DNA of 64,000 bases from Porphyromonas cangingivalis (GCF_900638305.1 NZ_LR134506.1:2046001-2110000); one strand, 5' to 3'. Positions 55,886-64,000 are shown, counted from the stretch's first letter. The notes: generated by a model from the sequence alone, not told the origin. Made by a program: numbers and translations.

Positions 55886-56328
55886 ACGCACCTCTCCTCA
55901 ACGACGAATACTTCATGCGTCTTGCACTTACTGAGGCCCGACAAGCTGCCGAAGAGGGCGAAATCCCCATCGGTGCCATCATCGTGTGCAACGACAAGGT
56001 CATCGCTCGTGCCCACAATCGTTCCGAAGCTCTTTTGGATACCACGGCTCATGCCGAACTCATGGCGATAACATCTGCTCAGAACTATCTCGGATCGAAG
56101 TTTCTCACCGACTGCACCCTCTATGTCACCATCGAGCCCTGTGTGATGTGTGCCGGGGCTATCCGTTGGGCTCGTCCCACACGTGTCGTTTGGGGTGCAG
56201 ACGAGCCAAAGAGTGGATTTTCACGTTTTTCGAAGGAGATCTTTCATCCCAAGACCCTCATTACCTCCGGAGTCCTTGCAGACGAATGCGCGGAGCTCAT
56301 GCGTAGTTTCTTTGTCTCTCGTCGATGA
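55882..56328 (+). CDS. tadA: tRNA-specific adenosine deaminase
   Basis: TadA turns A34 of tRNA-Arg(ACG) into inosine. The 148-residue zinc deaminase has the catalytic HAE motif in TAHAELMAI (about residue 55) and PCVMCAGAIRWARP (about residue 86). It is translationally coupled to the RHH-like gene and probably cotranscribed with the thioesterase. A guanine or cytosine deaminase is less likely because of the length and the PCxxC context. Confidence 0.92.
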   Translation: MNAPLLNDEYFMRLALTEARQAAEEGEIPIGAIIVCNDKVIARAHNRSEALLDTTAHAELMAITSAQNYLGSKFLTDCTLYVTIEPCVMCAGAIRWARPTRVVWGADEPKSGFSRFSKEIFHPKTLITSGVLADECAELMRSFFVSRR

Positions 56329-56421
56329 TGCGTCCATCGTCATACTTTCTATTTGTCAAGTCTTGATCGTCCTTGTGTGACAGGGGCTCTGTCTGACGCA
56401 TCCCCCTTCGACAGCGGATAC

Positions 56422-56460
56422 AATAAAAAAAAGATAGAGGAGCTCTCACGAGTTCCTCTA
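56422..56460 (-). terminator. Terminator of tRNA-Lys
   Basis: An 11-bp stem TAGAGGAACTC / GAGCTCCTCTA on this strand is followed by TCTTTTTTTT. It lies 7 nt after the tRNA. Confidence 0.85.
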
Positions 56461-56466
56461 CCTTCG

Positions 56467-56539
56467 TGATTCGCCTGGGGCTCGAACCCAGGACCCCATC
56501 CTTAAAAGGGATGTGCTCTACCTGCTGAGCTAGCGAATC
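56467..56539 (-). tRNA. tRNA-Lys (UUU)
   Basis: Acceptor GATTCGC / GCGAATC, loop CTTTTAA with anticodon TTT, T-arm CTGGG-TTCGAGC-CCCAG, discriminator A. Confidence 0.97.
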
Positions 56540-56598
56540 CTTACTGTCAATTATGAAAATCAAATGAAAACAAGCAGATGAATCACTTCATTGCGGTG

Positions 56599-56629
56599 CA
56601 AAGGTAAGTAATAAATCTTAATTAACCAA
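56599..56629 (-). promoter_or_regulatory. Promoter of tRNA-Lys
   Basis: The minus strand reads TTGG (56626-56629), 19 nt, TACCTTTG (56599-56606). Confidence 0.75.
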
Positions 56630-56775
56630 GAGTGACGGCAATCTTTCCTGAAAGTTTTAGTGCGAAACGGATGCGATGATTTGGTGTACTCGACTCTCGG
56701 GGTAAGTCAGAGGGTACTGTCATGTCCTTGGGGTAGGGGCTTTGCACTTCGTTTCTCTCGCATTCTGAATACAAT

Positions 56776-56819
56776 AAAAGAGGGCGTGTCAAGATAAAGG
56801 TTTTGACACGCCCTCTTTT
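56776..56819. terminator. Terminator of dusB (TGTCAA family)
   Basis: A perfect 17-bp stem AAAAGAGGGCGTGTCAA / TTGACACGCCCTCTTTT with a 10-nt loop, symmetric A and T ends. It lies 42 nt after the dusB stop. Confidence 0.92.
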
Positions 56820-56860
56820 GTGATGTGATTTTGCAGAACTTTCAGGTTGCTCGTGACGGC

Positions 56861-57871
56861 TTAGTTGGTCGGAGCATCGAGGTCGACGACGGAGACGTCG
56901 TACTTCTGAGGCACTTCGTCGAGGAGTCGGAAGAGCTCTTCCTTACTCTCGGCACGGAGGAGGGCGATGCGCATACTTTTGAAGTCCGCAATCCCCTTGA
57001 ATATCGGTGTCATTGCGATGTGGCGACGGATATGCAAGATACCCCCATATTCGCCACACTTGTCGATGCTCTCATTGACCTGTCGCTTGAGTACATCGAT
57101 GTACCACGCATAGTCGTGGCGGGGGCGTTCTTCGCCACGAAGGCGAGCCATCACCCCTTCGAACATCCAAGGTCTTCCGATGCTTCCACGGCCTATCATC
57201 ACCGCATCCACCCCCGTGGTCTCAAACCTCATCAAAGCATCGTCGCCCGTGATGATGTCACCGTTGCCTATGATGGGGACGGTGATGCGAGGGTTGTTCG
57301 CCACACGACGGATGGGCTCCCAGTCCGCTTCGCCCTTGTACATCTGACTCCGTGTGCGACCATGGATGGTGATCGCCGCCGCTCCGGCATCTTGGAGTTG
57401 TTCGGCAAGGGTGTCGATCACGATATCGTTGCAGTCCCAGCCCAGGCGTGTCTTGACAGTCACGGGGATGGAGACCGCCTTGGCGACCTCTCGGGTGATT
57501 TCGAGCATGAGGGGGATGTTGCGCAGGAGGCCCGATCCCGCACCTTTGCTTGCGACACGCTTGACAGGACAGCCAAAGTTGATGTCCAGTATATCGGGTC
57601 GTGCCTCTTCGCTGATCTTTGCCGCCTCTACCATTGTCTCCGTGTCACGGCCATAGATCTGTATGGCCACGGGGCGTTCGACATCGGCGACCTGCATCTT
57701 GCGCACCGTCGATCCTATGCCACGTATGAGGGCGTCGGCAGATACAAATTCTGTATATACAAGGCTTGCGCCAAACTCCTTGCACAGCAGTCTGAAGGAC
57801 GCATCTGTGACATCCTCCATCGGGGCAAGGAAGACAGGGCGTTCGCCAAAATCTATCGATCCTATCTTCAT
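56861..57871 (-). CDS. dusB: tRNA-dihydrouridine synthase B
   Basis: The 336-residue FMN enzyme reduces uridine in tRNA D-loops. It begins VFLAPMEDVTDASFR and has DINFGCPVKRVASKGAGSGL, where Cys is catalytic, VKTRLGWD, and ITIHGRTRSQMYKG and IGNGDIITGDDA in the barrel. Placement as DusB rather than another Dus comes from these motifs and length. It starts 21 nt downstream of the SulP gene on the same strand and may be cotranscribed with it. Confidence 0.93.
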   Translation of the reverse strand: MKIGSIDFGERPVFLAPMEDVTDASFRLLCKEFGASLVYTEFVSADALIRGIGSTVRKMQVADVERPVAIQIYGRDTETMVEAAKISEEARPDILDINFGCPVKRVASKGAGSGLLRNIPLMLEITREVAKAVSIPVTVKTRLGWDCNDIVIDTLAEQLQDAGAAAITIHGRTRSQMYKGEADWEPIRRVANNPRITVPIIGNGDIITGDDALMRFETTGVDAVMIGRGSIGRPWMFEGVMARLRGEERPRHDYAWYIDVLKRQVNESIDKCGEYGGILHIRRHIAMTPIFKGIADFKSMRIALLRAESKEELFRLLDEVPQKYDVSVVDLDAPTN

Positions 57872-57892
57872 TCGGTAAGTTGTTGTTGAGTT

Positions 57893-59566
57893 TTATGAGT
57901 GAGAGAGTGCTTTTGCACGTTCGAGAGCTTCGAAGATGTCCGAGCAGATGTTCTCTCTGTCCAGTTTTTCGAGCAATCCCGAGTCTTCTATGACAAGTCT
58001 TACATTGTCACGCACACCGCTGAGGATCATCACTATACCTTTGCCCTTGTGGTGGTCTGCCATGATGCTGAGGTTGTGGAGCCCTGTACTGTCGATAAAC
58101 GGCACCTTGCGCATACGTATGATACGCACCTTGGGCTTGGTGGCTATCGTCCTCATGGTCTCGTCAAACTTGTTCGCAATACCGAAGAAAAACGGTCCGT
58201 CGATCTCGTAAACTTCCACGCCCTCGGGTAGGCGGAGGGTCTCACGGGTGAGGGTCTCAGCTCCTCCGGCAGGGTCGAAGTCGGTCTCGTGCTTGCTGAT
58301 GTTGGACACCTGCATCACGCGGCGCATGAATAGGAGGATGGCCAAGAGCATACCTATCTCTATGGCGACGGTGAGGTCGATGAGGACGGTGAGGATGAAG
58401 GTCACGAGGAGGACTGCGACATCACTCTTGGGCCCTTTGAAGAAGGCTACGAACGAACGCCAACCGCTCATGTTGTACGACACGATCACCAGCACTCCGG
58501 CAAGTGCAGCCAGTGGGATGTATGCCGTCAGTGGTGAGAGGAAGAGGAGGATGAGCAGTAGGACGATGGTGTGGACAATGCCTGCGACCGGGGTACGTCC
58601 GCCGTTGTTGATGTTGGTCATCGTGCGAGCAATGGCTCCGGTCACGGGGATGCCACCGAAAAATGGCACAACCACGTTGGACACCCCTTGAGCGATCAGT
58701 TCGGTATTCGAGTCATGCTTGGCACCGATGACCCCATCCGCCACCGAAGCACTGAGGAGACTCTCGATGGCACCGAGCATGGCGATGGTGAACGCACTCG
58801 GGAGGAGTGCCTGCAAGCGTTCGATGGAGATGACCGGGAGACGAAACTCCGGCAGTGCACTCGTGAACGTGAAGTGATCACCGATGGTGTCGGGGGTGGA
58901 GATGTCCGTGTACTGCCCCAAGAAGTAGCTCACGACGGTGAGGAGGATCAGAGCGATGAGCGACCCGGGGATCTTCTTCGAAAGCTTCGGGGGCAGGACG
59001 ATGATGAGCACCGTCGCTACCGCAAAGACGAGCGAAAGAGGTTGCCACGTGTCGAGGTGTGCGAAGTAGGCTTCCCACTTGCCGAGGAAGTCTCCGGGGA
59101 TCTTATCTATCGTCAGTCCGAGGATGTCCTTGACTTGAGTCGTGAATATCGTCACTGCAATACCCGAAGTGAATCCCACGATGATGGGATAAGGTATGAA
59201 GCGGATGACCGTCCCGAGACGCAAAAATCCCATCAGCAACAGCATCAAGCCTGCCATGAGCGTCGAGATCGCAAGCCCGTCGATACCATGCTGAGCGATG
59301 ATACCGTAGACGATGACGATGAATGCTCCGGTAGGGCCTCCGATCTGCACTTTGCTACCACCGAGGAAAGAGACGATGAAGCCACCGATGATGGCTGTGA
59401 TCAGACCTTCCGTAGGCGATACACCACTGGCTATACCGAAGGCGATGGCCAGCGGCAGGGCGACGATACCGACGATGATGCCTGCAGTGAGATCCTTGAA
59501 GAATGTCTCCTTGTTGTAGTGCTTCAAATCCTTGAAAAGCTGTGGGATGGGCAAATTTTTAATCAT
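57893..59566 (-). CDS. SulP family anion transporter with STAS domain
   Basis: The 557-residue protein has about 12-14 membrane helices. The SLC26/SulP signature appears near the start (FKDLTAGIIVGIVALPLAIA, GGSKVQIGGPTGAFIVIVYG). A cytosolic STAS domain follows at the end (VYEIDGPFFFGIANKFDET, RKVPFIDSTGLHNL). It carries sulfate, bicarbonate or dicarboxylate; the substrate is not determinable. A TACCTTTG -7 box on this strand lies at 59619-59626. Confidence 0.92.
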   Translation of the reverse strand: MIKNLPIPQLFKDLKHYNKETFFKDLTAGIIVGIVALPLAIAFGIASGVSPTEGLITAIIGGFIVSFLGGSKVQIGGPTGAFIVIVYGIIAQHGIDGLAISTLMAGLMLLLMGFLRLGTVIRFIPYPIIVGFTSGIAVTIFTTQVKDILGLTIDKIPGDFLGKWEAYFAHLDTWQPLSLVFAVATVLIIVLPPKLSKKIPGSLIALILLTVVSYFLGQYTDISTPDTIGDHFTFTSALPEFRLPVISIERLQALLPSAFTIAMLGAIESLLSASVADGVIGAKHDSNTELIAQGVSNVVVPFFGGIPVTGAIARTMTNINNGGRTPVAGIVHTIVLLLILLFLSPLTAYIPLAALAGVLVIVSYNMSGWRSFVAFFKGPKSDVAVLLVTFILTVLIDLTVAIEIGMLLAILLFMRRVMQVSNISKHETDFDPAGGAETLTRETLRLPEGVEVYEIDGPFFFGIANKFDETMRTIATKPKVRIIRMRKVPFIDSTGLHNLSIMADHHKGKGIVMILSGVRDNVRLVIEDSGLLEKLDRENICSDIFEALERAKALSHS

Positions 59567-59618
59567 AACCGTGTAAATGAGTTGGGACTAAAGACATAGA
59601 GTCTCAAAATTGCACGCA

Positions 59619-59626
59619 CAAAGGTA
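59619..59626 (-). promoter_or_regulatory. Candidate -7 box for the SulP gene
   Basis: The minus strand reads TACCTTTG, 53 nt upstream of the ATG and just after the HXXEE gene stop. Confidence 0.5.
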
Positions 59627-59635
59627 CGACATTTA

Positions 59636-60166
59636 TCATATCTTCCTCTCCCACTGAGCAAATTTGCGCATCAAGAAAAATGCCATCGGGAAGGTCGCAA
59701 GCATCACCAATATACCTCCCATGCCCCACGAAAGCATTTCGCCCGGGGGCAGAAGGTCTTTTTGCCCGAATACCACAAACGTATGGATGCAGTAGGGTAA
59801 TGTCAGTACGGTCGTGATGATGCAAGGGATATAACCACGGTGGATCAGCCACTGCCCCATGTGTATGAGGAGGTGCACGGAGTAAGCTGTGAAGGCGGCA
59901 AACCACAGCCCATACAGCCCGAAGTACACGCCACAAAGAGAGAAGGTAGAGAGCCAGACAAACTCGTGCAAGACCCCTACTGCAAAGGCCGAAGTCGAGC
60001 ATCCGAAAAGCCCTTGCCGTGCGACAAACTGCTCGAAACGTGGGTAGCGTGATCTCAGCTCCGTACGATGATCACGCAGCCAGCTCTCAAGCATGATGAT
60101 CTCTTCGAAGTCATGCGCCATAAATACTACCGGCAGTACTGCCATCAAAAATACCAAATGATCCAT
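59636..60166 (-). CDS. HXXEE-domain membrane protein
   Basis: The 176-residue protein carries the defining AHDFEEIIMLE motif near the N-terminus. About five hydrophobic segments follow (LHEFVWLSTFSLCGVYFGLYG, YIPCIITTVLTLPYCIHTFV, GGILVMLATFPMAFFLM). Several His residues lie in the helices, so it may bind a metal. The family has no known function. It is followed by SulP on the same strand at a 69-nt distance with its own promoter box. Confidence 0.8.
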   Translation of the reverse strand: MDHLVFLMAVLPVVFMAHDFEEIIMLESWLRDHRTELRSRYPRFEQFVARQGLFGCSTSAFAVGVLHEFVWLSTFSLCGVYFGLYGLWFAAFTAYSVHLLIHMGQWLIHRGYIPCIITTVLTLPYCIHTFVVFGQKDLLPPGEMLSWGMGGILVMLATFPMAFFLMRKFAQWERKI

Positions 60167-60339
60167 ATCTTGACACGTTGAGAGAGGTTTGCTTCTGATC
60201 TCTCGACAAGTTACGAAAAAAAAACGCCTTGTCCACCGTGCGATGTTGTGTGATCTGAAGACTGCCGTGGGGCTTCGTGCTGTTTGGTGATGTGCGGAGC
60301 ATTTGATCGATCCTGCCGTCTACCCCCTCTGAATATACT

Positions 60340-60388
60340 CCAAGGGAGCTGTGTCAAGATTCGTTTTTTTTTGACACAGCTCCCTTGG
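60340..60388. terminator. Free-standing hairpin of the TGTCAA family
   Basis: A perfect 18-bp stem (CCAAGGGAGCTGTGTCAA and its complement, 60340-60357 and 60371-60388) has a T-rich 13-nt loop. It is not followed by a T-run on either strand and lies between the HXXEE gene start and the tRNA-Val terminator. Confidence 0.7.
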
Positions 60389-60421
60389 GATCGCTCGACA
60401 ATGCCTGTTGTCGATGGGAGG

Positions 60422-60475
60422 TGAAAAAGAAAAAGTGCCGATAATCAACTTTTGGAGTATGATTACCGACACTTT
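60422..60475 (-). terminator. Terminator of tRNA-Val
   Basis: A 14/16-bp stem (60432-60447 and 60460-60475) ends in TTTTTCTTTTT on this strand. Confidence 0.85.
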
Positions 60476-60483
60476 AAGTTTTG

Positions 60484-60558
60484 TGGGCCCTGACGGATTC
60501 GAACCGCCGACCCTCTGCTTGTAAGGCAGATGCTCTAAACCAGCTGAGCTAAGAGCCC
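60484..60558 (-). tRNA. tRNA-Val (UAC)
   Basis: Acceptor GGGCTCT / AGGGCCC with one G-T pair, loop CTTACAA with anticodon TAC, T-arm CGGCGG-TTCGAAT region, discriminator A. Confidence 0.96.
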
Positions 60559-60588
60559 GATTGTTGTCCTGATTTCTCTAAGACTTTG

Positions 60589-60619
60589 CAAAGGTACGCA
60601 TTTATTTTGATCTTCCAAA
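60589..60619 (-). promoter_or_regulatory. Promoter of tRNA-Val
   Basis: The minus strand reads TTTG (60616-60619), 19 nt, TACCTTTG (60589-60596), a perfect -33/-7 match. Confidence 0.8.
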
Positions 60620-60833
60620 TAAACGGTAAACTTTTTTCGGACTTTTCTGCTCATTATTTTGATACCATGCTTGATGTGGACCGACCGATGTGTCCTCAGG
60701 ATCTCACTCTTTTGTCTGTGTATGAGACTTTTCTTATACCGGGCTACTGATCCTAAAGCATGACCTGCCAAAGTCGGGCATCCATGGGATGAATCACCTC
60801 CCAAATAAACATCATTGGATCCTCGATATCGAA

Positions 60834-60890
60834 TCGTAGGACTCGTTTCATCGAATCTTACGACTTTCGTCATCGAGTTTAACGACTTTT
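60834..60890. repeat. 22-bp-period tandem repeat, locus 3
   Basis: Three units start at 60834, 60856 and 60878 (TCGTAGGACT, TCTTACGACTTTCGTCATCGAG in part, TTTAACGACTT), exactly 22 bp apart. They are related to the arrays at 240 and 45301 and lie just 10 nt from the DUF1858 gene's 3' end. Confidence 0.75.
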
Positions 60891-60899
60891 TTTGTGGGG

Positions 60900-61196
60900 C
60901 TATTTTGCCCGCTCGTGCTCTGCGATGAGTTGTCCAAGCTTTGTGATGAGCTCTTCGAGGTCTGTGCCGGAGCGTTCGGACATCATGGCCACGGAGACCT
61001 TGGGGATCATCAGTCGGGCAAACGGTGTCGTGAGCATCTTGAACGCAGGGTTGATGCTTTGGAGCTTATCCCTGAGCCATGGGTACGACCTCAGCAAGTC
61101 TGCCAGCCTGGTCTCTCCCGTGATCGTGTCCGTGAGATCGAGGCCGTCCGATGTCGGGGTCGAGAGGTCTTCTTGGGGGATTTTATCTGCATCCAT
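60900..61196 (-). CDS. DUF1858-like small protein
   Basis: The protein has 98 residues with the DUF1858-type pattern TRLADLLRSYPWLRDKLQSI, then NPAFKMLTTPFARLMIPKVS and a C-terminal helix LEELITKLGQLIAEHERAK. Members often occur near cupin or hybrid-cluster genes and may bind a small ligand; no firm function is known. It begins 12 nt after the cupin gene on the same strand, so the two are likely cotranscribed. Confidence 0.8.
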   Translation of the reverse strand: MDADKIPQEDLSTPTSDGLDLTDTITGETRLADLLRSYPWLRDKLQSINPAFKMLTTPFARLMIPKVSVAMMSERSGTDLEELITKLGQLIAEHERAK

Positions 61197-61208
61197 TGGA
61201 GGGCGGTC

Positions 61209-61493
61209 TTATCGTCTGTTGATGAGATAAACGAAAAATTCGCTTGGCTCGATGGCTCTTGCACTGATGCTCGCTTCTCCCGGGAAGTGCAGTACTTTGC
61301 CCGGGATGAGGAGGTGCTTCTCCTGACCATCGAGGGTCACTTCGACCTGTCCACGAACGACGGTGAAGAAGACTTCTTGACCTCTGTGGTCGTGTGCGGG
61401 GACGGTCTTGTCTGTATCGAGTTCGATGTGTACAAGCATGAGTTCAGGCGTGTCGAGAAGGCGGCCGAAAGCTGAGAGTTCTTTTCCTAACAT
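61209..61493 (-). CDS. Small cupin-domain protein
   Basis: The 94-residue single-domain cupin has metal-binding residues in VPAHDHRGQEVFFTVVRGQV and GKVLHFPGEASISARA. It probably binds a metal ion or small ligand in a redox or sensing role. It pairs with the DUF1858 gene 12 nt downstream, an association I have seen in anaerobes. The ATG at 61493 excludes a long unlikely upstream extension. A TACATTTG box on this strand lies at 61567-61574. Confidence 0.8.
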   Translation of the reverse strand: MLGKELSAFGRLLDTPELMLVHIELDTDKTVPAHDHRGQEVFFTVVRGQVEVTLDGQEKHLLIPGKVLHFPGEASISARAIEPSEFFVYLINRR

Positions 61494-61566
61494 GGTGTTT
61501 GTGTAGTTTATCTTGTGAATGGATGGGCAGAGGTCTTTTTTGTTTTCTGCCGGAGTTTTGTTATTG

Positions 61567-61574
61567 CAAATGTA
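61567..61574 (-). promoter_or_regulatory. Candidate -7 box for the cupin-DUF1858 pair
   Basis: The minus strand reads TACATTTG, 74 nt upstream of the ATG. The 61575-61804 gap to the divergent serpin gene holds no other clear feature. Confidence 0.45.
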
Positions 61575-61804
61575 GCTTAAATGAAAGACATATCCTTGGT
61601 TTTGCCGTACCTCAAATTGGGTATTTTGATGCTCCCCATGAGCAAGAGTTACTTTTGGGAAAAATAATGCCTCATCGGTGTGCAAGGTTCTGATATTTCG
61701 AGCATTTAATGAGTAAAGGGGGTTGCCCCGATGAGATGATGTGGGGTGGAGGTCGGAGGCCTCAGCATCCGAAGTAGAAAACATCTAATAATAACCGAAC
61801 AGAC

Positions 61805-63145
61805 ATGAAAAGACATTTGATTTACCTTGTCGGACTTGTCGTGATGCTCCTCGCTGCTTGCAAGGAGAACAAGTCCCACATTCCCCAACACCCGAGTGGC
61901 CCTCTGCCTGCAGATCAGGTGACGGTCCTCTCGCAGGTCGATCTACCTGAATTGGGAGCGGAGCCACCGGTCATCCCCAATGCCGAAGAGCTCCCCATAT
62001 CCTCTGAGGAGAAGGCTCTTGTCGAAGGTAGCAATGACTTTGCTTACAGACTCTTCGCTCAACAAGCGCGGAGAATGAGGGGCAAAAATCTGATCATCTC
62101 TCCGCTGTCTTGGGACTACGCTCTTGCGATGGTCTCTGTCGGTGCAGATGACGACGTCCTTGCCGATATCCTCAAAACCATGGGATGGGATAAGGAGCAG
62201 AGATCTCACATCCCCGCCTATCATAAGCACTTGACAAGGCACATGGAGACCTCAAGTGCTTATCAGAGGATCTTCGTCTCCAACTCTCTTTGGATCGATG
62301 ACAACAGTGCTCGCGAAGTCAAGCCTGAATACCCAAAGGTCTTGAAGGAATACTTCGATGCGGGTATGAGTGTCCTTGACCTCTCGAAGATTGAGGCCGT
62401 CGGGCACATCAACAACTGGGTGGAGCGTAAGACTTACGGCAAGATCAAAGATCTGCTCTCTCCCGGTATCGCCACCGATCAGCTTGCGTTTATCCTTGTC
62501 AATGCGCTCTATTTCAAGAGCCCGTGGGAGGCTCCATTTGACTCTCGCATGACCGTGGATGGGACGTTCGTCAACGCAGAAGGCAAAGAGCAGAGCGTGA
62601 AGATGATGAGGGCAGTGATGACCGAGACCTTTGTCGATCTGCCTGATGTGCAGATCTTGAGGATACCGACAGAGGGCCGTGCTTTCTTTGTGGACATCAT
62701 CCTTCCGAAGGATAAGACTGCACCTCTGACCTCTGACTTCTTGACCAAGTATGCACCTCATGAGGTGTTTAAGAAGTATTCTCGCCAACTCAATGTGTCT
62801 GTCCACCTGCCAAAGTTCAAATTCACGACAGACCAGCTTTTCCTCATGGAGAGAGTCAGACCGAAAGATGCCGAAGAGCTCGGCTTGCTCTCCATGCTTC
62901 GTCCCAATGCTTTGATCAACATGATGGACAACCCTGAGCTCCGGATCGACAAGATCGTGCAGAAGTGTATGGTGGGATGGGATGAGTCCGGTGTCGAAGC
63001 TGCGGCAGCCACTGCCGTCATCGGTATAAAGACATCTCCAACAACGCCCGACTTCGAGTTCAAGGTGGATCATCCTTTCTTCTTCGCCATCACTCATGCC
63101 GGTAGTGACAAGTTGATGTTCGTCGGTCAGGTCAATAAGATCTAA
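61805..63145 (+). CDS. Serpin-type protease inhibitor lipoprotein
   Basis: The 446-residue protein has lipobox MLLAAC (Cys19). A long linker leads to a full serpin fold: NLIISPLSWDYALAMVSVGA, FVSNSLWIDDN, VNALYFKSPWEAPFD, FFVDIILPKD and the end HPFFFAITHAGSDKLMFVGQ. The hinge DESGVEAAAATA (residues 393-404) has small side chains as in inhibitory serpins. If G396 is P15, the scissile region is I408-K409-T410-S411. The similar K-T site of Tannerella miropin is recalled from literature. It may protect the cell from host or own proteases. Confidence 0.93.
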   Translation: MKRHLIYLVGLVVMLLAACKENKSHIPQHPSGPLPADQVTVLSQVDLPELGAEPPVIPNAEELPISSEEKALVEGSNDFAYRLFAQQARRMRGKNLIISPLSWDYALAMVSVGADDDVLADILKTMGWDKEQRSHIPAYHKHLTRHMETSSAYQRIFVSNSLWIDDNSAREVKPEYPKVLKEYFDAGMSVLDLSKIEAVGHINNWVERKTYGKIKDLLSPGIATDQLAFILVNALYFKSPWEAPFDSRMTVDGTFVNAEGKEQSVKMMRAVMTETFVDLPDVQILRIPTEGRAFFVDIILPKDKTAPLTSDFLTKYAPHEVFKKYSRQLNVSVHLPKFKFTTDQLFLMERVRPKDAEELGLLSMLRPNALINMMDNPELRIDKIVQKCMVGWDESGVEAAAATAVIGIKTSPTTPDFEFKVDHPFFFAITHAGSDKLMFVGQVNKI

Positions 63146-63209
63146 CCTCTCCTTCCTCCTCTGACACAAGGCGGAGAAGGCAAAAAAAAGTTCTTTTCCA
63201 TAAACGACA

Positions 63210-63250
63210 ATAGGCATCCGTCCGATAGGGACAGATGCCTATTTATTTTT
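63210..63250 (+). terminator. Terminator after the serpin gene
   Basis: A stem of about 14 bp (63210-63223 and 63229-63242) with GT pairs is followed by TTTATTTTT. Confidence 0.8.
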
Positions 63251-63264
63251 GTGCAGATCGTTTT

Positions 63265-64000
63265 TTACTTCACAAAGATGGCTCTCATGACAAAGTAGAG
63301 GTGACTCCACACTGTGGAGATGAGCCCATAGTGCTTGCGCATGATCGCGAAACGCTCCATCAATGAGGCACGGTGGTGCTTGGTCGTCGCACCTTCGGAC
63401 AGGTAGTCGGTGAGCGTAAGGTGGGTGTTGTGATTGTGAGTGGATCGACGGAGGATCTTGATGCACCAGTCCACATCTGCCGACAGACGATAGGAGAGGT
63501 CGTAGTGAGGAGCAAGGTCTCTGCGGGCGTAGAATGACTGGTGACAGACAAGCATCCCCTTTCGGAAACTACCTGCGGTGAGGACTTCCGGTGGGGACAA
63601 GCGACGTCTTCGGATAAACTTCCCCGACTCATCGACGATGTCTGTATCTCCGAATATCACCCCGGGACGATCACTGCCTATTTGGTCAAAGACCCTTTGG
63701 AGAGTGTCCTCACGGTGAAAGACATCACCGGCATTCATGAAGCAGAGGTAGTCTCCGGTGGCGAGGTCGATGCCTTTGTTCATCGCATCGTAGATGCCAC
63801 GGTCGGGCTCGCTGAGGATGATGTCTATGTCTGCCTTGTGTCGCTCCAAGAGTTGTGGGGTCGCATCCGTCGACTCTCCGTCCACGACAATGTATTGGAG
63901 ATGAGGATAGGTCTGACATCTGACCGAGGCGATGGTCTTCTCCAGCTCTTTGGCAGCGTTGTAACAAACCGTAATTACGGATATCGTCGGCTTTTCTCCT
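63265..64000 (-). CDS. Family 2 glycosyltransferase (partial at the N-terminus)
   Basis: The frame runs off the window end, so the start is missing. The visible 245 residues show the GT2 opening ISVITVCYNAAKELEKTIAS, then VVDGESTDATPQLLERH, EPDRGIYDAMNKGIDLATGD, and the metal-binding-type CFMNAGDVFHR. This is the GT-A fold of WcaA-like sugar transferases that build surface polysaccharide or glycan. An ATG-like start at 63885 is only an internal GTG. Upstream genes are not visible, so the pathway cannot be set. Confidence 0.88.
   Translation of the reverse strand, partial: GEKPTISVITVCYNAAKELEKTIASVRCQTYPHLQYIVVDGESTDATPQLLERHKADIDIILSEPDRGIYDAMNKGIDLATGDYLCFMNAGDVFHREDTLQRVFDQIGSDRPGVIFGDTDIVDESGKFIRRRRLSPPEVLTAGSFRKGMLVCHQSFYARRDLAPHYDLSYRLSADVDWCIKILRRSTHNHNTHLTLTDYLSEGATTKHHRASLMERFAIMRKHYGLISTVWSHLYFVMRAIFVK

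Noticed and set aside
58571-59599. A 342-codon rightward frame rich in Asp, Arg and His
   Set aside because: It is antisense to the SulP gene, which has clear membrane helices and a STAS domain.

Overview
This window is chromosomal DNA from a member of the Bacteroidota, most likely a Porphyromonas-like species. The evidence is the repeated TAnnTTTG -7 promoter boxes (several with a TTTG or TTG element 19-20 nt upstream), the absence of obvious Shine-Dalgarno sequences, a SusC/SusD pair, many lipoproteins, a long divergent LepB, a Bacteroidota-type xerC-hpf-tRNA-tuf-secE-nusG-rpl-rpoBC block, and short-period tandem repeats of a kind known from Porphyromonas. The species cannot be fixed from sequence alone.

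Layout. 1-4921: the end of a reductase-like gene, then a leftward run tdk-rfbC-dapB-lepB-lepB paralogue-wbqC. 5349-8600: ftsA-ftsZ-yqeY, cut off from the rest of the division and cell-wall cluster. 8601-13961: a GT1-like glycosyltransferase, purE/gcvH, an AAA-type ATPase, xerC and hpf. 13975-27204: tRNA-Thr/Tyr/Gly/Thr, tuf, tRNA-Trp, secE, nusG, rplK, rplA, rplJ, rplL, rpoB and an rpoC broken by one missing G. 27521-35323: two tandem YD-repeat lipoproteins and a SusC/SusD importer. 35441-42198: recG-ispD-trmH-folP facing away from murF, then an alpha/beta hydrolase. 42382-50311: an OmpA-like barrel protein, a collagen-like lipoprotein, meaB with a small membrane protein, an OmpA/TPR-like lipoprotein and a MATE exporter. 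50611-53700: a histidine kinase/response regulator pair, a GlsB-type membrane protein and an ECF sigma factor. 53988-64000: a YkvA-like protein, SRP RNA joined to tRNA-Thr, an acyl-ACP thioesterase, a basic RHH-like protein with tadA, tRNA-Lys, dusB, a SulP transporter, an HXXEE protein, tRNA-Val, a cupin with a DUF1858 protein, a serpin lipoprotein and a truncated GT2 glycosyltransferase.

How it fits together. The core is housekeeping: translation and transcription, cell division, lysine/diaminopimelate, folate, isoprenoid, peptidoglycan and lipid synthesis. The accessory part is mostly envelope: nutrient import, surface lipoproteins (YD-repeat, collagen-like, serpin), an OmpA protein and glycosyltransferases.

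The most unusual signals are: (i) a collagen-like lipoprotein in which Gly-X-Y segments alternate with three copies of an AYxxWV...GxxG module; (ii) four intergenic arrays of short palindromes spaced exactly 22 bp apart, in two sequence families; (iii) a family of at least six terminator hairpins sharing a TGTCAA/TTGACA upper stem; (iv) a signal peptidase I paralogue that has lost both catalytic residues; (v) a single-base frameshift in the rpoC trigger loop; and (vi) an SRP RNA with a non-GNRA apex lying 4 nt before a tRNA.
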